Positions 15,451-24,465 of a stretch of DNA of 64,000 bases are shown here, piece by piece. The DNA comes from an uncultured Collinsella sp. (lineage in GTDB: Bacteria > Actinomycetota > Coriobacteriia > Coriobacteriales > Coriobacteriaceae): positions 3,389 through 67,388 of the forward strand of contig CABSNU010000010.1 of the NCBI GenBank assembly GCA_902479135.1. The letters are read 5' to 3'. The notes under the pieces are model-generated. The model did not search any database. It was not told the DNA's origin and saw only the letters and a program-made list of their open reading frames with translations. The position numbers and the translations under genes were made by a program. The first letter of the stretch is position 1; each line of letters starts with the position of its first letter.

Positions 15451-15768
15451 CTAGTGGCGACGGGCGTTGAGTTCGCCGGCCAGTTCGTCGAGGGTGATAC
15501 CGTAGCGCTCAAGGGTTACGAGCAGATGGTAGACCAGGTCGCCGGCCTCGTAGCGGATGTGGTCGTGATCGTTATCTTTGCAGGCCATGATGACCTCGCT
15601 CGCCTCCTCGGCAAGCTTCTTGAGCAGCTCATCCTCGACGTCAGTCAACAGGCGAGCGGTATAGCTCTCCTGCGGCGACGCGTCGCGACGGCCATGAATC
15701 ACCTCGGCAAGGCCGGTCAAGGTCTCGCCGATATTTCCATCCTGAACATTCGCAGTGCGCACACCCAT
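15451..15768 (-). CDS. hisE: Phosphoribosyl-ATP pyrophosphatase HisE
   Basis: 105 aa, a free-standing HisE (second step of histidine synthesis: PR-ATP to PR-AMP). The all-alpha NTP-pyrophosphohydrolase motif is seen as EDELLKKLAEEASEVIMACKDND, followed by YEAGDLVYHLLVTLERYGI, which supplies the acidic metal ligands. In many bacteria HisI and HisE are fused; here they are separate and adjacent. It is the last gene of the minus-strand operon, 46 bp after hisI, and is convergent with the PHP phosphatase. Confidence 0.95.
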   Translation of the reverse strand: MGVRTANVQDGNIGETLTGLAEVIHGRRDASPQESYTARLLTDVEDELLKKLAEEASEVIMACKDNDHDHIRYEAGDLVYHLLVTLERYGITLDELAGELNARRH

Positions 15769-15814
15769 GGTTCAATCCTTTCTGGTTGGCCAAGCGCTTA
15801 GTCGAGCGCCCGCC

Positions 15815-16144
15815 CTACGCGAGTTTCTTAAAGAAGCAGGTGCGGTTGCCGGTATGGCAGGCCGGACCCGGCGAGTCGACCTTGACCAGCAGTGTATCGC
15901 TATCGCAGTCGGCCCAGAGCTCCTTGACCTCCTGCATGTTGCCGCTCGTCGCGCCCTTGTTCCAGAGCTCCTGGCGGCTGCGGCTCCAAAACCACGTGGT
16001 GCCGGTCTTGAGCGTCAGCCCCACCGACTCCTCGTTCATCCAGGCAACCATAAGCACCTCACCAGTGTCATATTGCTGAACCACACAAGGAATCAACCCG
16101 CGGGCGTCGTACGTAAGATCAGACGCGGTTGTCACCTGTTCCAT
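15815..16144 (-). CDS. hisI: Phosphoribosyl-AMP cyclohydrolase HisI
   Basis: 109 aa, typical for stand-alone HisI (third step, opening the adenine ring of PR-AMP). Characteristic blocks are VLMVAWMNEES, TTWFWSRSRQELWNKGATSGN, the acidic metal site WADCDSDTLLVKV, and the zinc-binding PGPACHTGNRTCFF with conserved Cys residues. It starts one base after the hisF stop, so translation is almost certainly coupled. The operon order is hisF-hisI-hisE. Confidence 0.96.
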   Translation of the reverse strand: MEQVTTASDLTYDARGLIPCVVQQYDTGEVLMVAWMNEESVGLTLKTGTTWFWSRSRQELWNKGATSGNMQEVKELWADCDSDTLLVKVDSPGPACHTGNRTCFFKKLA

Positions 16145-16927
<783 letters not shown>

Positions 16928-16930
16928 GGG

Positions 16931-17674
16931 CTACTCCTCCCCTCGGGCGGCGGCCAGCGCCTGGACCAGCGTAAAGTTGTCCTCGTAGAGCGCGCGACCG
17001 GTAATGGCGCCTTCAATCGCGCCCTCACCCACCGCGGCAAGCGCGCGGATGTCGTCGAGCGTCGAGATACCGCCCGAAGCCACGACGGGAAAGCCCGCGA
17101 CCTCGGCCACATGGCGATACGCCGCCACATCGATGCCCGTCTGCATGCCGTCGCGCGCGATATCGGTATAGACCAGGTGCTTAAAGCCCAGCTCGGAAAG
17201 CTGCGCCACGGCATCGTCGAGCGCCATACCCGCGCCGTCGCGCCAGCCGTTCACCTTGACCTGGCCGTCGCGCGCGGCGATGTCTGCCACCAGTAGCTCA
17301 CCAAAGCCTTGGGCTGCCACCTCGGCAAAACCCGGCTCGGTCACCAGCACGGTACCCAGTGCAATGCGGCGAGCGCCATAGCCGGCCAGCTCGTCGATGC
17401 GCGCGAGCGAGCGAACGCCGCCGCCCACATCCACGGACAGACCATCGACGCCGCAGATGGCCTCGATCGCTGCCGAGTTGGCAGCGCACGCGTCCTCGTC
17501 CTCGCCAAAGGCAGCGGACAGGTCGACGACATGCACCCAGCTTGCGCCCTGCTCGGCAAAGGAGCGGGCGACGGCCACGGGGTCGTCGGAATATACCTTG
17601 CAGCGGCTCCGGTCGCCGCGCTCCAAGCGCACGACCTTGCCGCCGATCAGATCGATTGCGGGAAACAGGATCAT
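16931..17674 (-). CDS. hisA: ProFAR isomerase HisA
   Basis: 247 aa beta/alpha barrel homologous to HisF. It has FPAIDLIGGKVVRLERGD with the catalytic Asp8, DVGGGVRS as phosphate loop, and VYTDIARDGMQTG with the second catalytic Asp. In some actinobacteria this enzyme (PriA) also serves tryptophan synthesis; whether that is so here cannot be told, and no trpF is visible in the window. The ATG overlaps the hisH stop by 4 bp, and hisF follows after 3 bp. Confidence 0.96.
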   Translation of the reverse strand: MILFPAIDLIGGKVVRLERGDRSRCKVYSDDPVAVARSFAEQGASWVHVVDLSAAFGEDEDACAANSAAIEAICGVDGLSVDVGGGVRSLARIDELAGYGARRIALGTVLVTEPGFAEVAAQGFGELLVADIAARDGQVKVNGWRDGAGMALDDAVAQLSELGFKHLVYTDIARDGMQTGIDVAAYRHVAEVAGFPVVASGGISTLDDIRALAAVGEGAIEGAITGRALYEDNFTLVQALAAARGEE

Positions 17675-18396
17675 CGGCCGCCCTCCTCGACGATGTTGAC
17701 GAAGTTCTTAAGGATGCGCTGACCCAGCGCGGAGGATTTCTCGGGATGGAACTGGCAGCCCCACACGTTGCCGTGACGCACGATGCACGGGAAACTCCGC
17801 GTATAGTGCGTGCGCGCCAGCACATCGGCGGCATCGGCATCGTCGGCCACCGCATAGCTGTGGGTGAAATACATGTTGGCACCCTCGGCAAAACCGGCGA
17901 GCAGCGGGTCGGCCGCACCGGCGGGCGTCATGTGCACCTGGTCCCAGCCCACGTGCGGTACCTTCAGGCGGCTCGACTCCAAGCGCGTGCACGAACCGCG
18001 CATAATGCCCAGGCCATCGACCCAGGGGCCGCCGACCTGCTCGGAGGCATCGTCGTCCGCGTCCGCACCCTCGTCCGCCGGCACACCCTCGTCGCCGCGC
18101 TCAAAAAACAGCTGAAGGCCCAGGCAGATGCCGAGCAGCGGAGTTCCAGCGGCAACGGCGTCGAGCACCGCGTCCGCCTCGCCGCTCTGGCGCATAAAAG
18201 TGATCGCGTCATAGAACGCGCCCACGCCCGGGATGACCAGGCCGTCGGCGTTGCGGATCTGCTCCGAATCGTCCGACGTGCAGGCGACGGCACCAGCGCG
18301 CGCAAGCCCGCGCACAACGCTCGACAAGTTGCCCTTGTGGTAGTCGACCACCACGATCTTCGGTTCGCCCACGCGACCCTCCCTTATCTCATTCAA
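17671..18396 (-). CDS. hisH: Imidazole glycerol phosphate synthase glutaminase subunit HisH
   Basis: 241 aa, longer than the usual 200. The class I amidotransferase triad is present: nucleophile Cys in LLGICLGLQLFFE, and His/Glu in CQFHPEKSSALG. An acidic, polar insertion of about 25 residues (DEGVPADEGADADDDASEQ) follows the nucleophile helix and accounts for the extra length. HisH hydrolyses glutamine and channels ammonia into HisF. It overlaps hisA by 4 bp and follows hisB by 21 bp. The start at 18396 has a GGGAGG sequence upstream. The insertion is probably a surface loop. Confidence 0.95.
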   Translation of the reverse strand: MNEIREGRVGEPKIVVVDYHKGNLSSVVRGLARAGAVACTSDDSEQIRNADGLVIPGVGAFYDAITFMRQSGEADAVLDAVAAGTPLLGICLGLQLFFERGDEGVPADEGADADDDASEQVGGPWVDGLGIMRGSCTRLESSRLKVPHVGWDQVHMTPAGAADPLLAGFAEGANMYFTHSYAVADDADAADVLARTHYTRSFPCIVRHGNVWGCQFHPEKSSALGQRILKNFVNIVEEGGR

Positions 18397-18417
18397 AACC
18401 TGTCCCTTTTTGGCAGG

Positions 18418-19005
18418 TTACAGCGAGCCCTTGGTGCTGGGGATGCCCTGCACGCGGGGGTCGAGCTCGCAGGCGCGGCGCATCGTGCGGCCCACGGCCT
18501 TAAAGGCGGCCTCGATAATGTGATGCGAGTTACTGCCCGCCAGCTCGCGCACATGCAGCGTGAGCTTGGCATCGCGCGCAAAGGCATAGAAGAACTCGAC
18601 GGCCAGCTCGGTATCGAAGCTGCCCACGCGCTCGGTCGGCACGGGCAGCTCGCAGTAGGCCTGGCCACGGCCCGAGATATCCACGGCGGCCATCACGAGC
18701 GTCTCGTCCATGGCAATCGCCGCGTCGGCAAAGCGCGTAATGCCCGCCTTGTCGCCCAGCGCTTGGCAAAACGCCTCGCCCAGCACGATGCCCGTATCCT
18801 CAACGGTGTGGTGCGCGTCGACCTCAACGTCGCCCACCGCATGTACCGTCAAATCGAACAGGCCATGGCGGCCAAAGGCGTTGAGCATGTGGTCGAAAAA
18901 CGGCGCGCCGGTCGAGATATCGCACACGCCGCTTCCGTCAAGGTCAAGCTTTACGACGATGTCGGTCTCCCCCGTCTTGCGGGTCACCTCGGCATAACGG
19001 CCCAT
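18418..19005 (-). CDS. hisB: Imidazoleglycerol-phosphate dehydratase HisB
   Basis: 195 aa, the monofunctional dehydratase without the HAD phosphatase of enterobacterial HisB. The two metal-binding His clusters, DAHHTVEDTGIVLG and GSNSHHIIEAAFKAVGR, are both intact. It converts imidazole glycerol phosphate to imidazole acetol phosphate. Because the phosphatase domain is missing, a separate histidinol-phosphatase is needed; the PHP enzyme at 14537-15448 fits. The ATG directly abuts the hisC stop (CTA at 19006). Confidence 0.97.
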   Translation of the reverse strand: MGRYAEVTRKTGETDIVVKLDLDGSGVCDISTGAPFFDHMLNAFGRHGLFDLTVHAVGDVEVDAHHTVEDTGIVLGEAFCQALGDKAGITRFADAAIAMDETLVMAAVDISGRGQAYCELPVPTERVGSFDTELAVEFFYAFARDAKLTLHVRELAGSNSHHIIEAAFKAVGRTMRRACELDPRVQGIPSTKGSL

Positions 19006-20121
19006 CTACATCTCCTCCTTCACCAGCGCGGCAAACGCAGCCAGCACCTCGTCGTTTTCCTGCGGAGTACCCACGGTAATGCGCAGACAGTCCGCAAGGC
19101 CCGGTGCGCAGCTAAAGTCGCGCACCAAAATCGAATACTCGTCGCGCAGACGCTCGCGCACGCGCGTGGCATGCGGCGTGCGCACGAGCACAAAGTTCGC
19201 CGCGCTCGGCCATGCCTCCACGGGCAGACCCTCGGCAGCCATCGCGCGCAGGGCGCACAGCTCGCGCTCGCGCTCGGATGCGACCTGTGCCACCACGGGC
19301 GCGTACGCATCGCGGGCACGCACACAGGCAAGCGCCGCCGCCTGGCTCAGCACGTTGACCGAATAAATCTGGCGAATCGCCGCGAACACGTCGATGACTT
19401 CCGGCACCGCGATCACGTAACCCAGACGCGTACCGGCGGCGCCAAACGCCTTGGACAGTGTATGCAGAATCACCAGGTTGGGATGCTCGGCAATAAGCCC
19501 CTGCGCCGTGGTGGCCGTGCCAAACGAATCGTCGGCAAACTCAACGTAGGCCTCGTCGACCATGACCATGCCGGGGCACGCATCGCACAGGGCCGCGACA
19601 AAGTCGAGCGAAGCCGCGTCGCCCGTGGGGTTATTGGGCGAGGTCACGATTGTCAGGTTGCACTCGGGCGCGGCCGCGAGCACAGCCGCCTGGTCGAGTT
19701 CAAAGGTCGCCGGGTCGCGCCACACGTCGCGCACCTCGGTCTGACAGAGCGACGCAAAGAAGGCATACTCGCTAAAGCACGGCGGGCAGTTGAGCAGGGT
19801 CCGCCCCGCGCCGCCAAACGCCAGCAGGTAGTTATAGAGCAGCTCGTCGCCACCGTTGCCCACGCAGATATTCTCGCGCGTCACGCCATGCCAGGCAGCC
19901 AGCTCATCGCGCAGGTCGTTCGACATGGGATCGGGGTAGCGGTTGAGCGGCGTGGCAGCCAGGGCCGCGTCGATCGCCTCGCGCACGCCGGCCGGCACGG
20001 GATAAGTGTTCTCGTTGGCCGAAAGGTTGATGCGCGTAGGCGTAAAGTTGGGATCGTAGGGCTCAATACCGGCCAAGTAGGGCTGGACGAGCTCCTTCAT
20101 GCGAGACGTCAGCTCGGCCAT
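19006..20121 (-). CDS. hisC: Histidinol-phosphate aminotransferase HisC
   Basis: 371 aa, fold-type I PLP enzyme. It has INLSANENTYP at the N-terminus, VTSPNNPTGD, MVDEAYVEFAD, and the PLP Lys in LHTLSKAFGAAGTRLGY. It transaminates imidazole acetol phosphate with glutamate. The open frame extends to 20187, but ATG at 20121 (MAELTSR) follows GGGAGG and sits one base past the hisD stop, so that start is used. It directly precedes hisB. Confidence 0.96.
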   Translation of the reverse strand: MAELTSRMKELVQPYLAGIEPYDPNFTPTRINLSANENTYPVPAGVREAIDAALAATPLNRYPDPMSNDLRDELAAWHGVTRENICVGNGGDELLYNYLLAFGGAGRTLLNCPPCFSEYAFFASLCQTEVRDVWRDPATFELDQAAVLAAAPECNLTIVTSPNNPTGDAASLDFVAALCDACPGMVMVDEAYVEFADDSFGTATTAQGLIAEHPNLVILHTLSKAFGAAGTRLGYVIAVPEVIDVFAAIRQIYSVNVLSQAAALACVRARDAYAPVVAQVASERERELCALRAMAAEGLPVEAWPSAANFVLVRTPHATRVRERLRDEYSILVRDFSCAPGLADCLRITVGTPQENDEVLAAFAALVKEEM

Positions 20122-20122
20122 A

Positions 20123-21556
20123 TTAGGCCTCCCCGACGACCGCGCCAGCGGCACCGCCCGCCGCCGCCAGGTCCACACCCTCGGCAACCGTCGCCACGGC
20201 GTCGCCCGGCCAGGCGACCTTGGTCAGGTCGGCCGCGACCAGCGACTCGGCACTCACGGCATCCTCGCCCTGCTCCAACACGCGGCGACGGAGAGCGGCG
20301 GAAAGCGCGTGCGCCCACAGGCCCTCGGCCTCGGCCAGGCGCTGCGTAGCGGGGGCGTCGGAGAGCAGCCCCTCGGGCGTATAGCAAATGACACTCGAGC
20401 GCTTAACGAACTCTTCGACCGAAAGCGGGTTGGAGAACATGGCCGTGCCGCCGGTCGGCAGCGTGTGGTTGGGGCCGGCAACATAATCGCCGAGCGGCTC
20501 GGAGCTCCAAGCGCCCACAAAGATGGCACCGGCGTTGCGGATACCGCCGAGCAGGCCCATCGCATCCTTGCAGTGCAGCTCCAGGTGCTCGGGCGCCACG
20601 GTGTTCACCGCCTCGACGGCAGCGGCCATGTCGGCGGCCACCACGATGGTGCCCTCGTTATCGAGCGAGGCGCGCGTAATCTCGGCACGCGGGGACTGCG
20701 CTACCAGAATGTCGACACCCGCCTCGACCTCGCGCGCAAACTGCTCATCGCAGGTCACCAGATAGCAGGCTGCCAGTGGATCGTGCTCGGCCTGGGCCAT
20801 CAGGTCGGCCGCGACCACCATAGGCTTGGCCGTGGCATCGGCCAGCACACAGACCTCGGAGGGGCCAGCGACCATGTCGATACCCACGTCGCCCGAGACA
20901 ATCTGCTTGGCAGCGGCAACAAAAGCGTTGCCCGGACCGGTGATTTTATCGACACGCGGAATGGTCTCGGTACCGTACGCCAGCGCGGCCACGGCCTGAG
21001 CGCCGCCCACCATATAGATCTCGTCCACGCCGCCGAGCTTGGCCGCCGCGAGCGTATACGGGCTGATCAGGCCGTCCTTTTGCGGCGGCGTCACCATGAC
21101 CACGCGCTTGACGCCGGCGACCTTGGCGGGAATGGCATTCATAAGCACGGTGGAAGGATACTGCGCGCGACCGCCCGGCACGTAGATGCCGGCCGCCGCG
21201 AGCGGGGTCACCTTAACGCCGAGCATCGTGCCGTCCGCACGCGTGGTAAACCAACTCTGCTCGACCTCGCGCTGGTGGAACTCGCGAATCTGACGTGCAG
21301 CTTTCTCCAACGCGGCGACAAAGGCCGGATCGAGACCTTCGAGCGCGGCATCGATCTGCTCCTGCGGCAAGCGGAAGCCCTGCAGCTCAACGCCATCAAA
21401 ACGCTGGCAATAATCGCGCACCGCGGCATCGCCGTTGGCGCGCACGTTTGCCACGATATCGCGGGCGGCGTCGACGATGTTTTGCGGCAACACGCCCTTG
21501 CGGTTGAGCTGGTTGGTAACGAGGCGCTCACCGGGAGCAAGCTTGATGGTCTTCAT
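20123..21556 (-). CDS. hisD: Histidinol dehydrogenase HisD
   Basis: 477 aa, longer than the usual 430. The zinc- and NAD-binding features are present: VPGGRAQYPSTVLMNAIPAKVAGV, ITGPGNAFVAAAKQ, the conserved GPSEVCVLADATA, and GPNHTLPTGGTA with the catalytic His. It oxidises histidinol to histidine in two NAD-dependent steps. The last 40 residues (after SAESLVAADLTKVAWPGDA) are Ala/Gly-rich and are an unusual tail. It is separated from hisZG by 105 bp, which shows no obvious terminator, so both are probably in one transcript. Confidence 0.96.
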   Translation of the reverse strand: MKTIKLAPGERLVTNQLNRKGVLPQNIVDAARDIVANVRANGDAAVRDYCQRFDGVELQGFRLPQEQIDAALEGLDPAFVAALEKAARQIREFHQREVEQSWFTTRADGTMLGVKVTPLAAAGIYVPGGRAQYPSTVLMNAIPAKVAGVKRVVMVTPPQKDGLISPYTLAAAKLGGVDEIYMVGGAQAVAALAYGTETIPRVDKITGPGNAFVAAAKQIVSGDVGIDMVAGPSEVCVLADATAKPMVVAADLMAQAEHDPLAACYLVTCDEQFAREVEAGVDILVAQSPRAEITRASLDNEGTIVVAADMAAAVEAVNTVAPEHLELHCKDAMGLLGGIRNAGAIFVGAWSSEPLGDYVAGPNHTLPTGGTAMFSNPLSVEEFVKRSSVICYTPEGLLSDAPATQRLAEAEGLWAHALSAALRRRVLEQGEDAVSAESLVAADLTKVAWPGDAVATVAEGVDLAAAGGAAGAVVGEA

Positions 21557-21661
21557 ATCGGTATCCCCTATCGGTTGAGGTTGCGTTTGAAAAACGAGAT
21601 GCCGGGCGGCGGCGCCAGTCGACCCGCAGCCCGTACGTTGGGGCGCCCGTGCGTGCTCGCG

Positions 21662-23377
21662 CTATTGTGCCGAGCCCGCGACGGGCTCAAAATGCTTGTC
21701 CTTCACGGCAGCGGCCAGGCGATCTGCCAGATTGCGTACGCGCGGATCCAGGCGCGCGGCACCCGGGTTGACAAAGAAGCGGGCCGTGCAGTCCATAATG
21801 CGACCAGTAATAACCAGGTCGTTATCGCGCAGGGTGGCGCCCGTGGCGGTAATGTCCACGATGCGATCGGTCATACCGACGATGGGGCCCAGCTCGATAT
21901 TGCCGTGCAGCGAGACGATATCGGCATTCACGCCGCGCTCGGCATACCAAGCGCTCGCGATGCGCGGATACTTGGTGGCCACGCGAAGCGATCCGCGACG
22001 GGCGTAGTTGCGCTCGGCCTGGCCAGCGCGCCACGCGGGCTCCGCCTCAATGAAAGTGCACAGGCCGTAGCCCAGGTCGACCAGCTGCAGCAGGTTGAGG
22101 TCAGCCTCGATGAGCGAGTCCCAGCCGCAGATGCCGCAATCGGCGCCGCCGCAGCCCACAAAGGCGGGCGCGTCGCTGGGGCGCACAATGACAAACTCGA
22201 TATCTCCGACCGCGCCTTCGCCGGCACGCGTGTCGCGGCCGCGCACAATCAGGTGACGACCGGGGTCGCGCAGCTCGGAGACGTCCAGGCCTGCAGCCTC
22301 GAGCACGTCGAGCGTGTCGGCCTTAAGCGAGCCCTTGGGCACGGCGATGCGCAGCGGGCCCTCGGCACCACGGCCCACGGCATGATCGCCGTCGGAAGCG
22401 GCATCCTCGGCTGAGGTGTGCGCAGCCTCCAGACGCTCGAGCGAAAAGGCGAAGCCCGCCGCCGGCACCTCGATGCCGTCGCCGAATGCGCCGGTAAAGA
22501 TGGAGTCGTAGCGACCGCCCGAGCCCACCGGATCGGGCAGGCCACCGGCATAGGCCTTAAAGACCAGGCCCGTGTAGTAATCAAACGAGTTCATGATGGA
22601 GAAGTCGAAGGACAGCACCTGGGCGTCCTCGGGAGTCAGGCCCTCGACCAGGGCACGCAGCTCGCGCGTCAGCGGCGCGGCGATACCGGCGGCCCCCAGC
22701 AGCGCATCCACGCGGTCGAGCACCTCGGCTCCACCGTGCAGACGCGGCAGCTCGCTAATGGCGGCCTTGACGGCATCGGACTCCGCACTTGCCGCCACAC
22801 GGGCATCGAGGCCCACAAAGTCGTTGGCGTGCACGCAGCGCAGGGCCTCGGCAGCCAGCTCGCGATTCTCGCATACCGCGAGCAGCTCCTTAAACGGGCG
22901 TACGCTACCTGCGATGATGCGTGCATCGGGCAGCGCCAGCTTGCGCACCGCCTCGGCCACGAGCGAGACAATCTCGACATCGCCCGCGGTATCGCCCGCA
23001 CCGATGAGCTCAAAACCCAGCTGCGTAAACTGACGCGAGCCACCGGCATTGCGCTGGCACTCGCGGACCACCGGCGCCTCGTAGCGCAGGCGCAGCGGCA
23101 GATCGGCCGCGCGCATGCGGGTCGAAACTAGGCGCACGATCGGCAGCGTGTTGTCGGGACGGACCACCAGCAGGCGACCGTCGTCATCAAAGAGCTTAAA
23201 CGGGGTGTCCGCAATGCGGCCGCCCTCCTCGAGCGAACCCTTGTCCTCGAGCAGCGGCGTCTCGACCGGCAGGTAATGATGCTCCCTAAAGCAGCCCTTC
23301 ACCGTCAGCGCAATCTCCTCGCGCGCCTGAGCCTCCTCGGGCAATATGTCCCGGAATCCCCACGGTGTGGCCGTCAT
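21662..23377 (-). CDS. Fused ATP phosphoribosyltransferase HisZ-HisG
   Basis: 571 aa, a natural fusion. Residues 1 to about 335 form HisZ, the histidyl-tRNA-synthetase-like regulatory part (TPWGFRDILPEEA, LRYEAPVVRECQRNAGGSRQFTQLGFELIG, GSGGRYDSIF). From about residue 342 a short-form HisG follows (PLRIAVPKGSLKADTLDVLEAAG, then NLLQLVDLGYGLCTF and ELGPIVGMTDRIVDITATG), lacking the C-terminal ACT-like domain of the long form. HisG makes PR-ATP from ATP and PRPP; HisZ normally forms a hetero-octamer with it for activity and histidine feedback. The two are separate genes in Lactococcus and Psychrobacter. It is the first gene of the operon. ATG overlaps the stop of a 10-codon upstream frame. Confidence 0.93.
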   Translation of the reverse strand: MTATPWGFRDILPEEAQAREEIALTVKGCFREHHYLPVETPLLEDKGSLEEGGRIADTPFKLFDDDGRLLVVRPDNTLPIVRLVSTRMRAADLPLRLRYEAPVVRECQRNAGGSRQFTQLGFELIGAGDTAGDVEIVSLVAEAVRKLALPDARIIAGSVRPFKELLAVCENRELAAEALRCVHANDFVGLDARVAASAESDAVKAAISELPRLHGGAEVLDRVDALLGAAGIAAPLTRELRALVEGLTPEDAQVLSFDFSIMNSFDYYTGLVFKAYAGGLPDPVGSGGRYDSIFTGAFGDGIEVPAAGFAFSLERLEAAHTSAEDAASDGDHAVGRGAEGPLRIAVPKGSLKADTLDVLEAAGLDVSELRDPGRHLIVRGRDTRAGEGAVGDIEFVIVRPSDAPAFVGCGGADCGICGWDSLIEADLNLLQLVDLGYGLCTFIEAEPAWRAGQAERNYARRGSLRVATKYPRIASAWYAERGVNADIVSLHGNIELGPIVGMTDRIVDITATGATLRDNDLVITGRIMDCTARFFVNPGAARLDPRVRNLADRLAAAVKDKHFEPVAGSAQ

Positions 23378-23413
23378 CTGGTGAACCTCCTCATGCTGTG
23401 TTTCATACAGAAC

Positions 23414-23443
23414 AGAAGACCGGCAGAGCTCCGCCGGTCTTCT
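23414..23443 (-). promoter_or_regulatory. Hairpin in the leader of the his operon
   Basis: A perfect 11-bp stem (23414-23424 with 23433-23443) and an 8-nt loop lie 37 bp ahead of hisZG on the minus strand. A TATGCT-like -10 box occurs just upstream on that strand (about 23450-23456). No T tract follows and no T-box or His-rich leader was found. It may be a leader structure or a weak terminator for the gene upstream. Confidence 0.45.
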
Positions 23444-23545
23444 GGGTACTTTAGCATACTAGAGTGCTTGCGGGAAAATCCGTCGCAGCCGCTCACACTG
23501 TATTCATTTGGAAACATAGGGCAGATTGCTGCAACCCAACCCCAC

Positions 23546-24391
23546 CTAGGCGCCAATCGCACGACGATACTCTGCCATTACCTGCGCATCGGCGGCTGCG
23601 GGGTCGGCAAAATAGCGCCCGTCATAGGTCTCGGCCGAAACAACTCCGCGATAGCCGCGCGCCACCAGCCTATCCAGGTCGGCGCGCATATCGCGGTCGC
23701 CGTCACCCCAAGCAAGATGCGTCGTGCCATCTGCCGCAACATCGACAAAATGCACGTGAGCGACATCATCGCCAAGCAGGTCGAAATAATCGTCGATGGT
23801 ATCCCCTGCCACCGCCATAGCGCCCAAATCCAGACACGCCTTCAGTGCCGGATGATCAACCGCCTCGATCATGCGCTTCATATCGGCCGCCGAGTTCACG
23901 ATCAACGACTCAACCGGCTGTAGGGCCTCGAGTACCAGTCGCACGCCGCGCTCTCCCGCATGCTCGGCAATCGCACGCAGCATCGAAGCGCTGCGACCCC
24001 ACGCGTCCTCAATCGGCTCGTTCAAAAATGCCCAACCGCTCGAGACCATGACCTGCTCGGCTCCAAGTTCCGCCGCAATATCCACAACGTTCTTAAAGTA
24101 CGCGAGCGTGCGGGCACGTGCCTCATTCCCGCGCGCCGCGATATTCCACGGCTTGGGGTTATTCTGTTCGGGACAAAGCCCCACAATCCGAACCCCATAC
24201 CGCTGCGACAGCTCCCGCACCTGCTCGAGCGAATCGTATCCATGGCAATCGACATACAGATGCATCGCCCCGGTCCAAAGCTCGCAACACGTGTAGCCCG
24301 AGGCCGCTGCCGAAGAAAAGAATTCTTCAAGGTCAAAATAACGATGGCTGATATTCATGACGGCAAGCTGCGGATACTCCATCTTGTCCAC
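23546..24391 (-). CDS. Sugar phosphate isomerase/epimerase, FrlC-like
   Basis: 281 aa TIM-barrel of the xylose-isomerase-like group. Metal-ligand regions are visible in LVLEALQPVESLIV (Glu), KACLDLGAMAV (Asp), HVHFVDVAADGTTHLAWGDGD (His/Asp) and VSAETYDGRYF (Glu). The middle of the protein, from VRIVGLCPEQNNPKPWNIA through GWAFLNEPIEDAWGRSASML to PVESLIV, runs parallel to E. coli FrlC (fructoselysine 3-epimerase) by my recollection of that sequence. It is the last gene of the mannose-family PTS cluster with two deglycases, so epimerisation of an Amadori product such as psicoselysine fits well. A weak terminator separates it from the EIID gene. Confidence 0.75.
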   Translation of the reverse strand: MDKMEYPQLAVMNISHRYFDLEEFFSSAAASGYTCCELWTGAMHLYVDCHGYDSLEQVRELSQRYGVRIVGLCPEQNNPKPWNIAARGNEARARTLAYFKNVVDIAAELGAEQVMVSSGWAFLNEPIEDAWGRSASMLRAIAEHAGERGVRLVLEALQPVESLIVNSAADMKRMIEAVDHPALKACLDLGAMAVAGDTIDDYFDLLGDDVAHVHFVDVAADGTTHLAWGDGDRDMRADLDRLVARGYRGVVSAETYDGRYFADPAAADAQVMAEYRRAIGA

Positions 24392-24396
24392 CTTTC

Positions 24397-24434
24397 GGCA
24401 AAAGGGCGCCGCAGCACAGTGTGCGCGACGCCCC
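24397..24434 (-). terminator. Hairpin between EIID gene and FrlC-like gene
   Basis: GGGCGCCGCAGCACA pairs imperfectly with the segment 24420-24434. Read on the minus strand the hairpin is followed by TTTTG. It lies in the 74-bp gap and may act as a partial terminator, lowering expression of the last gene. Confidence 0.5.
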
Positions 24435-24465
24435 CTCTTACATTGTTTTAATTATGACGGATGCC

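Noticed and set aside
17359..20349. 996-aa open frame on the plus strand
   Set aside because: It lies opposite hisA to hisC, all of which have clear motifs and ribosome-binding sites. The translation is Arg/His-rich and without domains.
20099..22414. 771-aa open frame on the plus strand
   Set aside because: Antisense to hisD and hisZG; no domain; GC-driven.
23374..23406. His leader peptide for attenuation of hisZG
   Set aside because: The 10-codon frame ending in the hisZG start has just one His codon, and no terminator with T tract follows. Coupling is possible, classical attenuation is not.
23378..23545. T-box riboswitch before the his operon
   Set aside because: No T-box sequence (GGGTGGNACCGCG type) and no specifier-type stem found.
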